From Paenibacillus sp. JQZ6Y-1 (GTDB lineage: Bacteria; Bacillota; Bacilli; Paenibacillales; Paenibacillaceae), in assembly GCF_040719145.1 (NCBI RefSeq), contig NZ_JBFDUZ010000004.1, positions 124,001-188,000 on the forward strand: a stretch of 64,000 nt of DNA, in the 5' to 3' direction. The translations under genes were made by a program, and so were the position numbers. The stretch's first letter is position 1; the number at the start of each line of letters is the position of its first letter. This document shows, piece after piece, positions 32,918 to 41,494 of this stretch. The notes beneath the pieces were generated by a model. The model had not been told where the DNA came from. It did no database searches and worked only from the letters and a program-made list of their open reading frames with translations.

Positions 32918-34279
32918 TCACTTCAAAGTATATCGATATAGTACCGCTGCATACAACGCTACTAACCCCAGCAGCACAATGGACAGCCCATGAAAATTGC
33001 CTGCTGTAAATGTTGCTCCTGCAATAATACTAATCAAGGTCGAAGCGAGAATCCCGCCAAAGTTGCGCGCCATATTGAACAGTCCAGACACCACGCCGAC
33101 GACCGATTCCGGCGTTGCTTGCATCAGATCGGTCTGCATTGCCACCGTACTCAGCCCACTTCCCAAGCCAAATAACAGTAAAATCACACATGATATCCAT
33201 AGCGGCGACTGAATCTGAATCGTCAGCAGCAGCCCAGTACCGAGTAGCATCAATGCGACAGCTAGCCATAGTACAGATCGCGACGAATAACGACGAACTC
33301 CATAACCTGCTAGCGTTGCGCCTACCACAGATGCCAAGCCGAGCGTCAGCATCATCATACCGGTATGCAGCGAATCCAACTGCACCACCTGCTGCAAATA
33401 GGACGGATAACCGAAAAAGAGTGCATAAAATAAAATATTGGCAATCATAAATCCGCCATTGATCCAGCTCAGTGCCGGAAATTGGGCAAAGGTACGCAGC
33501 GGAATAAAGGGCTTGTCGACCTTCCATTCATGCCGTACGAGTAGGATAAGCAGCAGCAATCCGACAACAGCGCCGATGATATGCAGCGTTGACCAATGCG
33601 TGCTGGATTTGCCGGACAATACACTGCCCAGCAGAATAAGCAGTCCGGCAGCAAATAACAGTACCCCTTTGCTATCAATCTGCAAAAGCCAATCCCGCAG
33701 CGACATACGCGCTCGCTGCACAGGTGCTTCCAGCGGCAGCAATTTCCATGCGAGTATAAGGCTGACCAGCATAACGGGCAAATTAACATAGAAGATCGAT
33801 GACCATCCCCACCAGTGAATCAACACACCGCCGATAAACGGTCCGAGTGCAGCAGCGCCGGATTGAAATGCCGAGATCATAGACAATGCCTGCTCCCGTC
33901 TATACGTCACATGAAAACGAATGAGAGCCAAGCCGACGGTACTCGTCATACCTGTACCGATTGCCTGTGCAATCCGCATCGTTACAAGTGTCCCGAAGTT
34001 AGGTGCAAACGGAGCTGCCAGCGAAGCAATTAAAGCTATCACTAAGCCTAGCAAAAACAATCGCCGTCGCCCAATCCAATCGCTGGATTTGCCGATAATC
34101 GGCTGCGTAATCGCACCGGAAATATAAAAAGCAAAAACAATCCAGACAACCGCTGTTAGAGACAGTCCGAACGCTTGTTGCAGCGAAGGAATGGCGACAG
34201 CAATCATGGATGAATTTAGCGGATTGAGCAGCATCCCCAGACTGATCGCTAGCACCATGCTGTTACGACGTATTTCCAT
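32918..34279 (-). CDS. MFS transporter, DHA2/QacA-EmrB-like
   Basis: 453 residues, ATG 34279 with AGGGGG upstream. Membrane segments number 12-14; the start LGMLLNPLNSSMIAVAIPSLQQAFGLS and GKSSDWIGRRRLFLLG (motif A) are typical of DHA2 drug exporters. Divergent from a LysR-type regulator at 34389, its probable controller. Substrate unknown. Confidence 0.9.
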   Translation of the reverse strand: MEIRRNSMVLAISLGMLLNPLNSSMIAVAIPSLQQAFGLSLTAVVWIVFAFYISGAITQPIIGKSSDWIGRRRLFLLGLVIALIASLAAPFAPNFGTLVTMRIAQAIGTGMTSTVGLALIRFHVTYRREQALSMISAFQSGAAALGPFIGGVLIHWWGWSSIFYVNLPVMLVSLILAWKLLPLEAPVQRARMSLRDWLLQIDSKGVLLFAAGLLILLGSVLSGKSSTHWSTLHIIGAVVGLLLLILLVRHEWKVDKPFIPLRTFAQFPALSWINGGFMIANILFYALFFGYPSYLQQVVQLDSLHTGMMMLTLGLASVVGATLAGYGVRRYSSRSVLWLAVALMLLGTGLLLTIQIQSPLWISCVILLLFGLGSGLSTVAMQTDLMQATPESVVGVVSGLFNMARNFGGILASTLISIIAGATFTAGNFHGLSIVLLGLVALYAAVLYRYTLK

Positions 34280-34388
34280 AGCAGTAACCCCCTCTGTTCA
34301 TTACACTGATCATAAAAGAAACTCATTATTTACTCCAATTCATTTGTATGTCTAAATTAATGTATTCAAAGGAATAAGAGGTGGGAGT

Positions 34389-35309
34389 ATGGAGCTGTTG
34401 CAGCTGCAATATTTTGTTCGAGTTGCGCATCTAGAGCATATGACCGAAGCAGCGGAGAGTCTGTATGTCACGCAATCGTCGCTAAGTCGAACAATTCGGC
34501 GCTTGGAGGAGAGTGTCGGTGTACCCCTATTTGATCGAATCGGCAAAAAGCTCAAGCTAAATTCGTACGGACAAGCTTTTTTGCCGAGGGCAGAACAGGC
34601 ACTATTCGAGCTAGAGCAGGGAAGGCAGCAACTGCTGGATATGCGTCATCCAGAACAATCGTCGATTCGCCTTGCGGTAACCAATGCGAGTACATTGCCG
34701 CAGATCTTGCAGACGTTTCGTGATCAGTATCCGCAGATTCCTTTTCATGTGCAGATGTGCGCGACTGGCGAGATGGAGAGCCTGCTGGAAAAGGGTGAGG
34801 TGGATATTGGCTTGGCTTCGCTACCTATCCATCACAACAAGCTAGAATATGAAATTGTTTTGAATGATCCCATCCTGATCGCTATTCCCAAGACTCACGA
34901 ATTATCGCAAAAACGTGGTGATGTTTTGCCACTAGAGATGCTTGCCAATGAGCCGCTAATCGGTGTGAAAAAAGGGTATCATACGCGCGATTTGGTCGAT
35001 CAAGCCTGTACAAAAGCAGGCTTCGTGCCGATATATGTATTGGAGGGCAATGAACCGGCGCGTTTGGGTGCTTTTATCGAGGCGGGCATTGGCATTGGCT
35101 TCATTCCGGCAACGGGAATTCAGTCTGACGATGCACAGAACGGCAAGGTTTGGTTTGTTCCATCTCAGCCTGCATTGATGCGCCAGATTGTATTGGTCTG
35201 GCGACGGGAAAAGTATATCTCACAGGCGGCACAGGAGTTTCGCAGAGTCGTTCGAGAGCATTTTGCAGGATTAGCAGAAAATCCAACATTTTATGAAAAT
35301 AACTGTTGA
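34389..35309 (+). CDS. LysR-family transcriptional regulator
   Basis: 306 residues. N-terminal LTTR helix-turn-helix (MELLQLQYFVRVAHLEHMTEAAESLYVTQSSLSRTIRRLEESVGVPLFDR) and a periplasmic-binding-like effector domain (about 90-290). Very similar in layout to B. subtilis YybE/GltC types. A GAGGTGGGAG site precedes ATG 34389. Shares a 109-base promoter region with the divergent MFS exporter and likely regulates it. Confidence 0.92.
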   Translation: MELLQLQYFVRVAHLEHMTEAAESLYVTQSSLSRTIRRLEESVGVPLFDRIGKKLKLNSYGQAFLPRAEQALFELEQGRQQLLDMRHPEQSSIRLAVTNASTLPQILQTFRDQYPQIPFHVQMCATGEMESLLEKGEVDIGLASLPIHHNKLEYEIVLNDPILIAIPKTHELSQKRGDVLPLEMLANEPLIGVKKGYHTRDLVDQACTKAGFVPIYVLEGNEPARLGAFIEAGIGIGFIPATGIQSDDAQNGKVWFVPSQPALMRQIVLVWRREKYISQAAQEFRRVVREHFAGLAENPTFYENNC

Positions 35310-35365
35310 AATCCGATTTCCGATCTGGTAAGGTATGTAATGTTGATGTGACGTCCCATCAACAA

Positions 35366-35394
35366 TTGACTAACAACTGAATGAGTAATGGAAT
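35366..35394 (+). promoter_or_regulatory. Promoter of the riboswitch-pbuE unit
   Basis: TTGACT (35366-35371), 17-base spacer, TGGAAT (35389-35394). Places the transcript start just before the aptamer. Confidence 0.5.
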
Positions 35395-35402
35395 TTCATA
35401 AT

Positions 35403-35476
35403 ACATCGTGTATAACCTCAATAATATGGTTTGAGGGTCTCTACCAGGAACCGAACAATCCTGATTACTACAGATG
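35403..35476 (+). ncRNA. Purine riboswitch aptamer, adenine type
   Basis: Conserved purine-aptamer core: TATAACC, AATATGG in P2/L2 (CCTCAAT...GTTTGAGG), TCTCTACCAGGAACCG for J2/3 and L3, AATCCTGATTAC closing P3 and J3/1. The discriminator base in CCTGA[T]TAC is T (U74), which selects adenine over guanine. P1 is formed by CATCGT with ACAGATG, imperfectly. It precedes pbuE, the classic target. Confidence 0.9.
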
Positions 35477-35517
35477 GTGCATCGTCCGTGCATCCTGTCG
35501 TAATCAGGATTTTTTTA
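35457..35517 (+). terminator. Riboswitch expression-platform terminator
   Basis: AATCCTGATTAC (35457-35468) pairs perfectly with GTAATCAGGATT (35500-35511), then Ts. The left arm is also the 3' side of aptamer P3/P1, so adenine binding and the terminator exclude each other: an ON switch, as for B. subtilis pbuE. Confidence 0.9.
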
Positions 35518-35632
35518 TGGATTTGCGAAGTTCCGGCGCTCCCGTTTTGAACATAAGCAGCGGTCTGTGACGACATGATCGACCTGCATGCATGTTAGAA
35601 GAGAAACGTTGAATGCGAAGGAGAGAGGCAAC

Positions 35633-36826
35633 TTGAATTTTAAAGTACTGATTTTGACGATTGCCACCTTTACGGTGGGATTGATTGAATTGATTATCGG
35701 TGGTGTACTGCCAGAGATTGCTCGCGATCTGAATGTCTCCATTGGGACTGCCGGACAGCTGATCACCATCTATGCACTGGTTTATGCCATTTCGGGACCG
35801 ACGCTGCTGGCGTTGACATCCAAGGTGGAGCGCAAGGCGCTGTATCTATGGTCGATGCTCGCGTTTACGGCTGGCGGATTGCTGGCATTCTGGAGCCCGA
35901 ACTATGAAGTATTGTTTATCTCCCGTATGATCACGGCTGCTAGTGGCTCGTTGATCACGACATTGTCACTGACCATTGCGGTAAAAGTGGTTGCTCCGCA
36001 GTTCCGCGCTCGTGTGATCGGTATTATCTCGATGGGGATTAGCTCCTCAATCGTACTCGGCGTACCGGTCGGTGTACTGATTCAGGAAGCTCTGGGCTGG
36101 CGCGTGCTGTTTCTAGCGATTGCCTTGCTGACACTGGTTGCGATGCTGATTATCGCACTGTTCCTGGCTCCGATTCCTGTTGAAAAATCCATGCCGCTGC
36201 GTGCGCAATTGGCTTCACTGAAAAACTCCAAAATCCTCAGCGCGCATCTCGTTACGATGCTGCTGCTGGCAGGTCACTATACCATGTATGCGTATTTGAC
36301 TCCATTTTTGGAAAGCACAATGCACTTGAACGCATACTGGATCAGTATCGTTTACTTCGTCTTCGGTCTTGCAGCTGTTAGCGGCGGTATGATTGGTGGC
36401 GTAATGTCCGACCGCTTAGGTAGTAGAAAAAGTATGCTGATCGTAACTGGCGTATTCGCATTGGCAATGTTCGTATTGCCATTCTCTGCGAAATCGGTCT
36501 TTATTTTCCCTGTTGTCTTGTTCATCTGGGGCGCACTGAGCTGGGCATTGTCTCCGGCACAGCAAAGCTACCTGATCGAAGTGGCACCGGAAACGTCGGA
36601 TATTCAACAAAGCTTCAACTTCTCCGCTCTGCAAATCGGTATCGCTATCGGCTCTGCATTCGGCGGAATCGTGATTAAAAACACCGGTGCGGTTACGATT
36701 AACGCATGGGTTGGCGCGGGAATCGTCGTGCTGTCCTTCCTGTGTGCACTATACTCGCTGTCGCGCCCAGCCGTACCAGCATCGTCTTCGACTGTCAAAG
36801 GTCAGACACCGGTACAATCTTCGTAA
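35633..36826 (+). CDS. pbuE: Purine base/nucleoside efflux pump PbuE (MFS)
   Basis: 397 residues from TTG 35633 (encoding MNFKVLILTIATFTVGLIELIIGG), with AAGGAG eight bases upstream; this matches the B. subtilis PbuE N-terminus, whereas the open frame back to 35588 does not. Twelve membrane segments; HLVTMLLLAGHYTMYAYLTPFLE and SWALSPAQQSYLIEVAP are also PbuE-like. It exports hypoxanthine/adenine and analogues. The adenine riboswitch upstream turns it on when adenine is high. Function is well supported by both protein and RNA. Confidence 0.93.
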   Translation: MNFKVLILTIATFTVGLIELIIGGVLPEIARDLNVSIGTAGQLITIYALVYAISGPTLLALTSKVERKALYLWSMLAFTAGGLLAFWSPNYEVLFISRMITAASGSLITTLSLTIAVKVVAPQFRARVIGIISMGISSSIVLGVPVGVLIQEALGWRVLFLAIALLTLVAMLIIALFLAPIPVEKSMPLRAQLASLKNSKILSAHLVTMLLLAGHYTMYAYLTPFLESTMHLNAYWISIVYFVFGLAAVSGGMIGGVMSDRLGSRKSMLIVTGVFALAMFVLPFSAKSVFIFPVVLFIWGALSWALSPAQQSYLIEVAPETSDIQQSFNFSALQIGIAIGSAFGGIVIKNTGAVTINAWVGAGIVVLSFLCALYSLSRPAVPASSSTVKGQTPVQSS

Positions 36827-36981
36827 GATCGTATCCGCGCGTATGATGAGATAGATACAGTATAGAATAAGATATATAGTGTAAAATGAAATAGATATAG
36901 TATGTGCTGAGATCAATAAAGTACGTGATCATATAGATTGAAGCGCCTAGTATACAGCTTTATGTGCATGTACAGGTGAAA

Positions 36982-37021
36982 TCAAAAGCCCTCTTCCGAT
37001 TCATGGAAGGGGGCTTTTTGG
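36982..37021. terminator. Terminator between pbuE and convergent gene
   Basis: AAAAGCCCTCTTCC pairs with GGAAGGGGGCTTTTT around GATTCAT; usable in both directions. Confidence 0.88.
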
Positions 37022-37068
37022 TCTCTATCGGGAGCGATATAGGCATCCATATCAGTATTCGCGTTGTT

Positions 37069-37437
37069 CTATGGCTGATCTGTCGGCTGTAGTTTGTTGT
37101 ATCCCCGATCGCTGTAAGGCTGAAGCTTTTCTAGCCATCGCTTGAGCATCTGTTTCTGCTCCCAGCGGATATCGGTGACTTTATCGGTTTCCTTCTGCTC
37201 TAATACCTCGTATTGAAATGCTTCTTCTCCACAAGCAGTCCAATCCTTTTGCAGTTCAGCATTGGCGAATCTGCCTTGATTGAGCTGCATTGTTAAGGTA
37301 AGCCATTTGTTTTTTAGATTGGGATAGCTGTGTAGATAGATTTTGCCATTGCTGGTGTTGGTAATCTGGATAACGCCCATGTAAGTTTTGATCTGCTTGT
37401 ACTGCTCTTGCAATTCTTTTCGTGTTTGTTTATTCAT
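37069..37437 (-). CDS. Degenerate GIY-YIG-like protein
   Basis: 122 residues, ATG 37437 with AAGGGG upstream. YMGVIQITNTSNGKIYLHSYPNLKNKW aligns with the N-terminal GIY...YIG strand pair of GIY-YIG nucleases (MGVYxIxNxxNGKxYIGSxxNL), and GEEAFQYEVLE with the later helix region. GIY has become GVI and YIG has become YLH, so nuclease activity is doubtful. Similar proteins occur in many bacilli without known role. Confidence 0.72.
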   Translation of the reverse strand: MNKQTRKELQEQYKQIKTYMGVIQITNTSNGKIYLHSYPNLKNKWLTLTMQLNQGRFANAELQKDWTACGEEAFQYEVLEQKETDKVTDIRWEQKQMLKRWLEKLQPYSDRGYNKLQPTDQP

Positions 37438-37510
37438 GATAGACCCCTTCTTTTCAGTAATATGTTGTTCATTTTGCTAGTTGTATCTCTTGTTTGGATC
37501 AGTGGTTTGT

Positions 37511-37755
37511 TCATGTCTGTATAGCATGGATGACTAATGGATACAGTTGCTACGGAAGATCATGTTCCATTCCCTTTATTAACATCCACTCGGAGTTCGG
37601 AATAGATAGAGCGGTATCTTGTCCGCAGATTGGTAAGAAGAGTGGATCGTCTGAGTTCCTAGTCCCGCAATTAGTAAGATGGTGTCATCTGCTTCGCTAC
37701 CAAAGCATTCATAAGCCAATTGGATATCGTTGATTGGTACAACGTGTATGGTCAT
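37511..37755 (-). pseudogene. Alpha/beta-hydrolase remnant with internal deletion and stop
   Basis: From ATG 37755 (AGAGGAG upstream) the minus strand reads MTIHVVPINDIQLAYECFG then DDTILLIAGLGTQ, a typical alpha/beta-hydrolase N-terminus. About fifty codons later a shifted frame reads IPNSEWMLIKGMEHDLP, stop, QLYPLVIHAIQT, a typical C-terminus (GMGHDLP in intact proteins, His being catalytic). The nucleophile-elbow region is missing. The gene has thus lost ~200 internal codons and acquired a frameshift and a TAG. Confidence 0.8.
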
Positions 37756-37898
37756 ATTTTTCTCCTCTAGGTGTGTAATGGCTGCCTAGATACGTTATAC
37801 ATAGGCAACGTGGCTGTAAGCCTTGTACCAGAACCTTTCTTTGTTTTTTAATAAACAAATAGTATATCCGTTTGCTTTATTAATAGATTTAATTTTAT

Positions 37899-37927
37899 TT
37901 GACTATTATTTAACTAGATAATATACT
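37899..37927 (+). promoter_or_regulatory. Promoter of the first DUF2087 gene
   Basis: TTGACT (37899-37904), 17-base spacer, TATACT (37922-37927), in a very AT-rich stretch. Confidence 0.7.
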
Positions 37928-38063
37928 CAAGATCATAAGAAGTCAATTCCATATTTGTGGAAAATCAAAAGAATCAAATTCTACAGATCCCGCTGCAAAA
38001 GAGAGCCATTCTAGCGGCAAACACAAACAAATACGCCAATCATCAACCAAAGGAGATATAATA

Positions 38064-38501
38064 ATGAGTGAAACAACGAATAGACAGGAACATGATTTGT
38101 CTAGACAGACGTCGGATATATCTAAACATCCGTCCCAATCATCTAATGAAGAGCAGCAGAGCGATACGCAATCCTCTATGATACCCATTCACAAGACGGC
38201 AACGATGGTGGATGAGCGTTATGCGATAACAGTGCAGGAGAGCGAATCGATATTAAAGCGGTATTTTAAAGAGGGGCTAGCTGGACGACTATCCGAATTT
38301 CCACGCAAGGAAAAGCGCAAAATTATCATTTTACGTCATTTGCTTCAGCGGTTTGAACGTGGACGTCAGTATACGGAGCAAGAGATAAATGAGCAGCTGG
38401 CAGCTGCTTTTGACGATTATGCGACCTTGCGCCGGTATTTGATCATATATGGGTTCATGGATCGGCAGGAGGATGGACGTGCGTACTGGGTGAAAGAATA
38501 A
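38064..38501 (+). CDS. DUF2087-domain protein
   Basis: 145 residues, AAAGGAG eight bases before ATG. The first ~45 residues are polar and Gln/Ser-rich, probably disordered. Residues ~65-143 are a DUF2087 domain (ILKRYFKEGLAGRLSEFPRKEKRKIIILRHLLQRF, QYTEQEINEQLAAAFDDYATLRRYLIIYGFMDRQEDGRAYWV), a winged-helix-like fold usually at the end of transcription regulators. The domain is nearly the same as in the next gene, as if that gene was partly duplicated. Confidence 0.85.
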   Translation: MSETTNRQEHDLSRQTSDISKHPSQSSNEEQQSDTQSSMIPIHKTATMVDERYAITVQESESILKRYFKEGLAGRLSEFPRKEKRKIIILRHLLQRFERGRQYTEQEINEQLAAAFDDYATLRRYLIIYGFMDRQEDGRAYWVKE

Positions 38502-38671
38502 CATCAGCCGATGACGTATAGGTAAGAACACAGGAAGGATAGCCAATAGCAGCAAAATACTAGCAGCAAAATGAGCCAACAGCAGCTTTCACGATTCAAT
38601 ATCAACACATCACTATACAAAGCAACAAGAGGAATACGTCCAATGGAACGGATACGAAGGAGTAGAAGATC

Positions 38672-39457
38672 ATGAGCGAAAGTACGGATAAGCAGCAATC
38701 CAACCGATTCTGGCAGGCTTCTCTGGAAGAGTTGAAGCAGGGATATATGGAGGATCGGCAGGTAGGACCGTTTGGCGGCTTTGTCTGTCTGATCGACGGA
38801 CAAGTATTTGAAAAAGGGCGAATCTATGAGCAGGATGGATATTTTTACGAAGCAGAGCGTTTTATGCAGCAGCATATTCGGACGAAATATGTGTCAATGT
38901 TTCATTATTTGCTCACCTTAAACAAAAAGCTGACCGGGTTGACCGATCTGCAATGTGAGCTGCTGCGTTCCTTTTATGAAGGCAAAAGCGATGCCGATCT
39001 AGTAGCGACACATGGCAGCAGCAAATCGACGATTCGCAATCACCGATTCGCCTTGCGGGAAAAGGCAAAGCAGGCGCGTGTGCTGCTGGCGATTATGGAG
39101 CTGCTAGAGCAGCAGAACAATGATCCGGCACCATTTATCGAGATTCATCGCACGGCGACGATGGTGGACGAGCGATATAACATTACCGAGCAGGAGAATG
39201 CGTCGATTCTAAAGCAGTATTTTAAAGAGGGATTGGATGGAGCATTATTCGAATTCCCACGCAAGGAGAAGCGCAAGATCGCGATCCTGCGCCATCTGAT
39301 GAAGCGGTTTACAAGCGGACGGCAATATACAGAAAAAGAGGTCAACGAGCAGCTATCTGCGGCGTATGCCGACTATGTAACGCTGCGCCGTTATTTGATC
39401 GAATATGGCTTTATGGATCGTCAGGAAGACGGTAGCGCCTACTGGGTTAAGGAATAA
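38672..39457 (+). CDS. LuxR-type HTH protein with C-terminal DUF2087 domain
   Basis: 261 residues, AAGGAG nine bases before ATG 38672. After an N-terminal domain of ~85 residues, LTGLTDLQCELLRSFYEGKSDADLVATHGSSKSTIRNHRFALREKAKQARVLLAIM forms a LuxR-like helix-turn-helix, followed by IHRTATMVDERYNITEQENASILKQYFKEGL... the DUF2087 domain, ending DRQEDGSAYWVKE. A transcription regulator of unknown targets. Follows the shorter paralogue at 171 bases and may be co-transcribed. A hexamer microsatellite begins 15 bases after its stop. Confidence 0.87.
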   Translation: MSESTDKQQSNRFWQASLEELKQGYMEDRQVGPFGGFVCLIDGQVFEKGRIYEQDGYFYEAERFMQQHIRTKYVSMFHYLLTLNKKLTGLTDLQCELLRSFYEGKSDADLVATHGSSKSTIRNHRFALREKAKQARVLLAIMELLEQQNNDPAPFIEIHRTATMVDERYNITEQENASILKQYFKEGLDGALFEFPRKEKRKIAILRHLMKRFTSGRQYTEKEVNEQLSAAYADYVTLRRYLIEYGFMDRQEDGSAYWVKE

Positions 39458-39471
39458 CAGAACACAATCAG

Positions 39472-39565
39472 GTAGAAGTAGAAGTAGAAGTAGAAGTAGA
39501 AGTAGAAGTAGAAGTAGAAGTAGAAGTAGAAGTAGAAGTAGAAGTAGAAGTAGAAGTAGAAGTAG
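39472..39565. repeat. Hexanucleotide microsatellite (GTAGAA)n
   Basis: About fifteen and a half uninterrupted copies of GTAGAA between bases 39472 and 39565, directly downstream of the DUF2087/LuxR gene. It lies outside coding sequence; copy number is expected to vary between strains by slippage. Confidence 0.95.
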
Positions 39566-39715
39566 CCCTAGAACAATATGCCTTTCGTATAGTCAGCCCG
39601 TCAACATATTCACTGACGACTCGGAGGCTTTTTCAAACATCGTCACGAAACCATGCCTTGGGATTCCAGCATGAAGTCTATCCATTCCATCTTCACAAGC
39701 TATCTCACAACAACA

Positions 39716-39755
39716 AACCCCACATTTCCCGTATAACAGGAAACGTGGGGTTTAT
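39716..39755. terminator. Hairpin terminator
   Basis: AAACCCCACATTTCC pairs with GGAAACGTGGGGTTT; between the LuxR-type gene (+) and the AbrB-type gene (-). Confidence 0.8.
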
Positions 39756-39911
39756 TTGGCTCTCTTTGCTTTGCACAAACGCAGCAAGTAATGGAATCGA
39801 TACCAACCGCATATGCCGGTGGAGCCAGCCGAAGCTGCTGCCGTCATTCCTGGCGTTTGTTAGTTACCCGTGAAGCGCTTGCTTAGTTGTGAAGCGGAAG
39901 AAAACGAAGGA

Positions 39912-40388
39912 TTAGCGCTCGTAATTCGCGGAACGAAGTTCCTTTTGAATTTGGCATACCCGGCTTTGCGAGATGCCCAGAATGCGTGCCAACTCGTTCT
40001 GGGTGGCACCCGGATTTTCTTGCATGGCAGTTTCGACTTTGGTCAGCATTTCCCCCCGTTTGCTGCGTGATTTTCTCAATGATGACTGTAAATTACGATT
40101 CACAGCAGGTATTTCGGTCACTTCCTCCAGCGGAATATGCTGGGATTCATCGCCCATCTGTCCGGCACATTCGCCGCAGATAAATTGATCCTTGTAATAG
40201 ACCAGATCATCAAAGCTGCCACAAAAAATGCACTGAATACCTTTGTGCTTACGGAAAATGATTTCTTTCTCCGTAATAAAGAACTCCATAGGATCACTGA
40301 TGCCGATTTCCATCGTATCCCGAATTTCTTTAGGGATTACAATTCTGCCGAGACTGTCCAACTGACGTACCATACCTGTTTTTTTCAT
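39912..40388 (-). CDS. AbrB-like regulator with zinc-knuckle and C-terminal HTH
   Basis: 158 residues, ATG 40388 with AGGACC-type weak site. Residues 1-48 are an AbrB/SpoVT swapped-hairpin DNA-binding domain (MKKTGMVRQLDSLGRIVIPKEIRDTMEIG). Cys53, Cys56, Cys71 and Cys74 (CIFC...CGEC) form a likely zinc knuckle. Residues ~115-150 are a helix-turn-helix (NPGATQNELARILGISQSRVCQIQKEL). Two DNA-binding domains joined by a metal site is unlike AbrB or Abh, which end with a short dimerisation domain. Probably a transition-state or metal/redox-sensitive regulator; targets unknown. Confidence 0.85.
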   Translation of the reverse strand: MKKTGMVRQLDSLGRIVIPKEIRDTMEIGISDPMEFFITEKEIIFRKHKGIQCIFCGSFDDLVYYKDQFICGECAGQMGDESQHIPLEEVTEIPAVNRNLQSSLRKSRSKRGEMLTKVETAMQENPGATQNELARILGISQSRVCQIQKELRSANYER

Positions 40389-40813
40389 AATAAAGGTCCT
40401 CCGCTTTGGTCAGTTTAAATTGATTAACATTAGGCGTTGCTTGTTCATTTGTACCTGTTGGCTCCAGCAGCAGGCTGCCCTTATACAAATATACAACAAT
40501 ATTAGCATGAAATTCACCTTTCGGAATTGGATGTTCATAAAAATAATGGAAAATGTCATAATTCATACGCTAAACTAAAATGGGTAAAAATGGATTTAAC
40601 AACGAGAAGGGCAGATTTTACCTTATACAATAAGGGATTTATTAATAGAATATACGAACAGAATGGATACAATTTATATATTGCAAATTTTAAATAAATT
40701 AATAAAAATGCAATAATATGTATAAATAATGTAATCTAGATTAGGAATCAACTGGTCGTTCTAAGATTATAATGTATATAGCGTAGTAAATATACAAAAA
40801 AATGCTGTCCTTG
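40389..40813. other. AT-rich intergenic region
   Basis: About 425 bases, very AT-rich from 40570 to 40800; no supported gene. It must contain the AbrB-type gene's promoter. Confidence 0.4.
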
Positions 40814-41494
40814 TTAGGACAGCATCATTAATGTGAGTAATGGAGTTGCCGCCAGTGTGAATAAGGCGGATAAAATCATAGAAATACTGGAGATTGTACC
40901 GGTCAATGAACTGAGTTCAAATGCCTTCGAGGTTCCTGTTCCGTGAGCGGCGGTTCCGAACAAAATGCCGCGCGCAATTTCGCTTTCGATGCGTAGCCAT
41001 TTGACGATATATGGTCCCATCATACTGCCGATCAAGCCGGTCATGATGACGAACACAGCCGTAATGGTCGGTACGCCACCGATTGCCTGCGATACGTTCA
41101 TCGCAATCGGAGTAGTAATCGAGCGTGGAATAATACTGCCCATTAGATCGTGATCCAAGTGCATCATCCGCGCCAATAGTGCCGAACTGCCGAGGGCAAC
41201 GATGGAGCCGAACAGGACACTTGCGACAATCTCGCCTGCATGTTTTTTGAGTGTATGCAGGTTTTTATACAATGGAATAGCAAAGGCGATCGTTGCTGGT
41301 TGTAACAGCAGAGACAACAGATGCCCGCCTTCGTTGTAATGTGTGTACGGAATACGCATGCTCAGCAGCACGATCACTAGCACGAGCGGAGTCGTCAGCA
41401 GGGGAGACAGATAGACGCGCGGGAAGCGACGGTATAGCTTTTTGGCTCCTGCGTAGACGATCAGGGTAGAGAGCAGGAATATAATACTGTTCAT
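40814..41494 (-). CDS. cidB: CidB/LrgB family holin-antiholin-like protein
   Basis: 226 residues, ATG 41494 with AAAGGAG upstream; its start overlaps the stop of cidA (ATGA). Multi-pass membrane protein with the LrgB signature (LQPATIAFAIPLYKN, PRSITTPIAMNVSQAIGG, RGILFGTAAHGTGTSKAFEL). With CidA it forms the Cid/Lrg system affecting murein hydrolase activity and pyruvate/overflow metabolism. Ordered as in B. subtilis ywbHG with the LysR regulator divergent. Confidence 0.93.
   Translation of the reverse strand: MNSIIFLLSTLIVYAGAKKLYRRFPRVYLSPLLTTPLVLVIVLLSMRIPYTHYNEGGHLLSLLLQPATIAFAIPLYKNLHTLKKHAGEIVASVLFGSIVALGSSALLARMMHLDHDLMGSIIPRSITTPIAMNVSQAIGGVPTITAVFVIMTGLIGSMMGPYIVKWLRIESEIARGILFGTAAHGTGTSKAFELSSLTGTISSISMILSALFTLAATPLLTLMMLS

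Noticed and set aside
37494..37733. + strand frame in the pseudogene region
   Set aside because: It is the shadow of the degraded alpha/beta-hydrolase on the minus strand.
39405..39674. Arg-Ser repeat protein
   Set aside because: Product of reading the GTAGAA microsatellite in another frame, overlapping a real gene.
40330..40566. 78-codon frame upstream of the AbrB-type gene
   Set aside because: Overlaps the regulator start in a different frame and lacks a convincing ribosome site.
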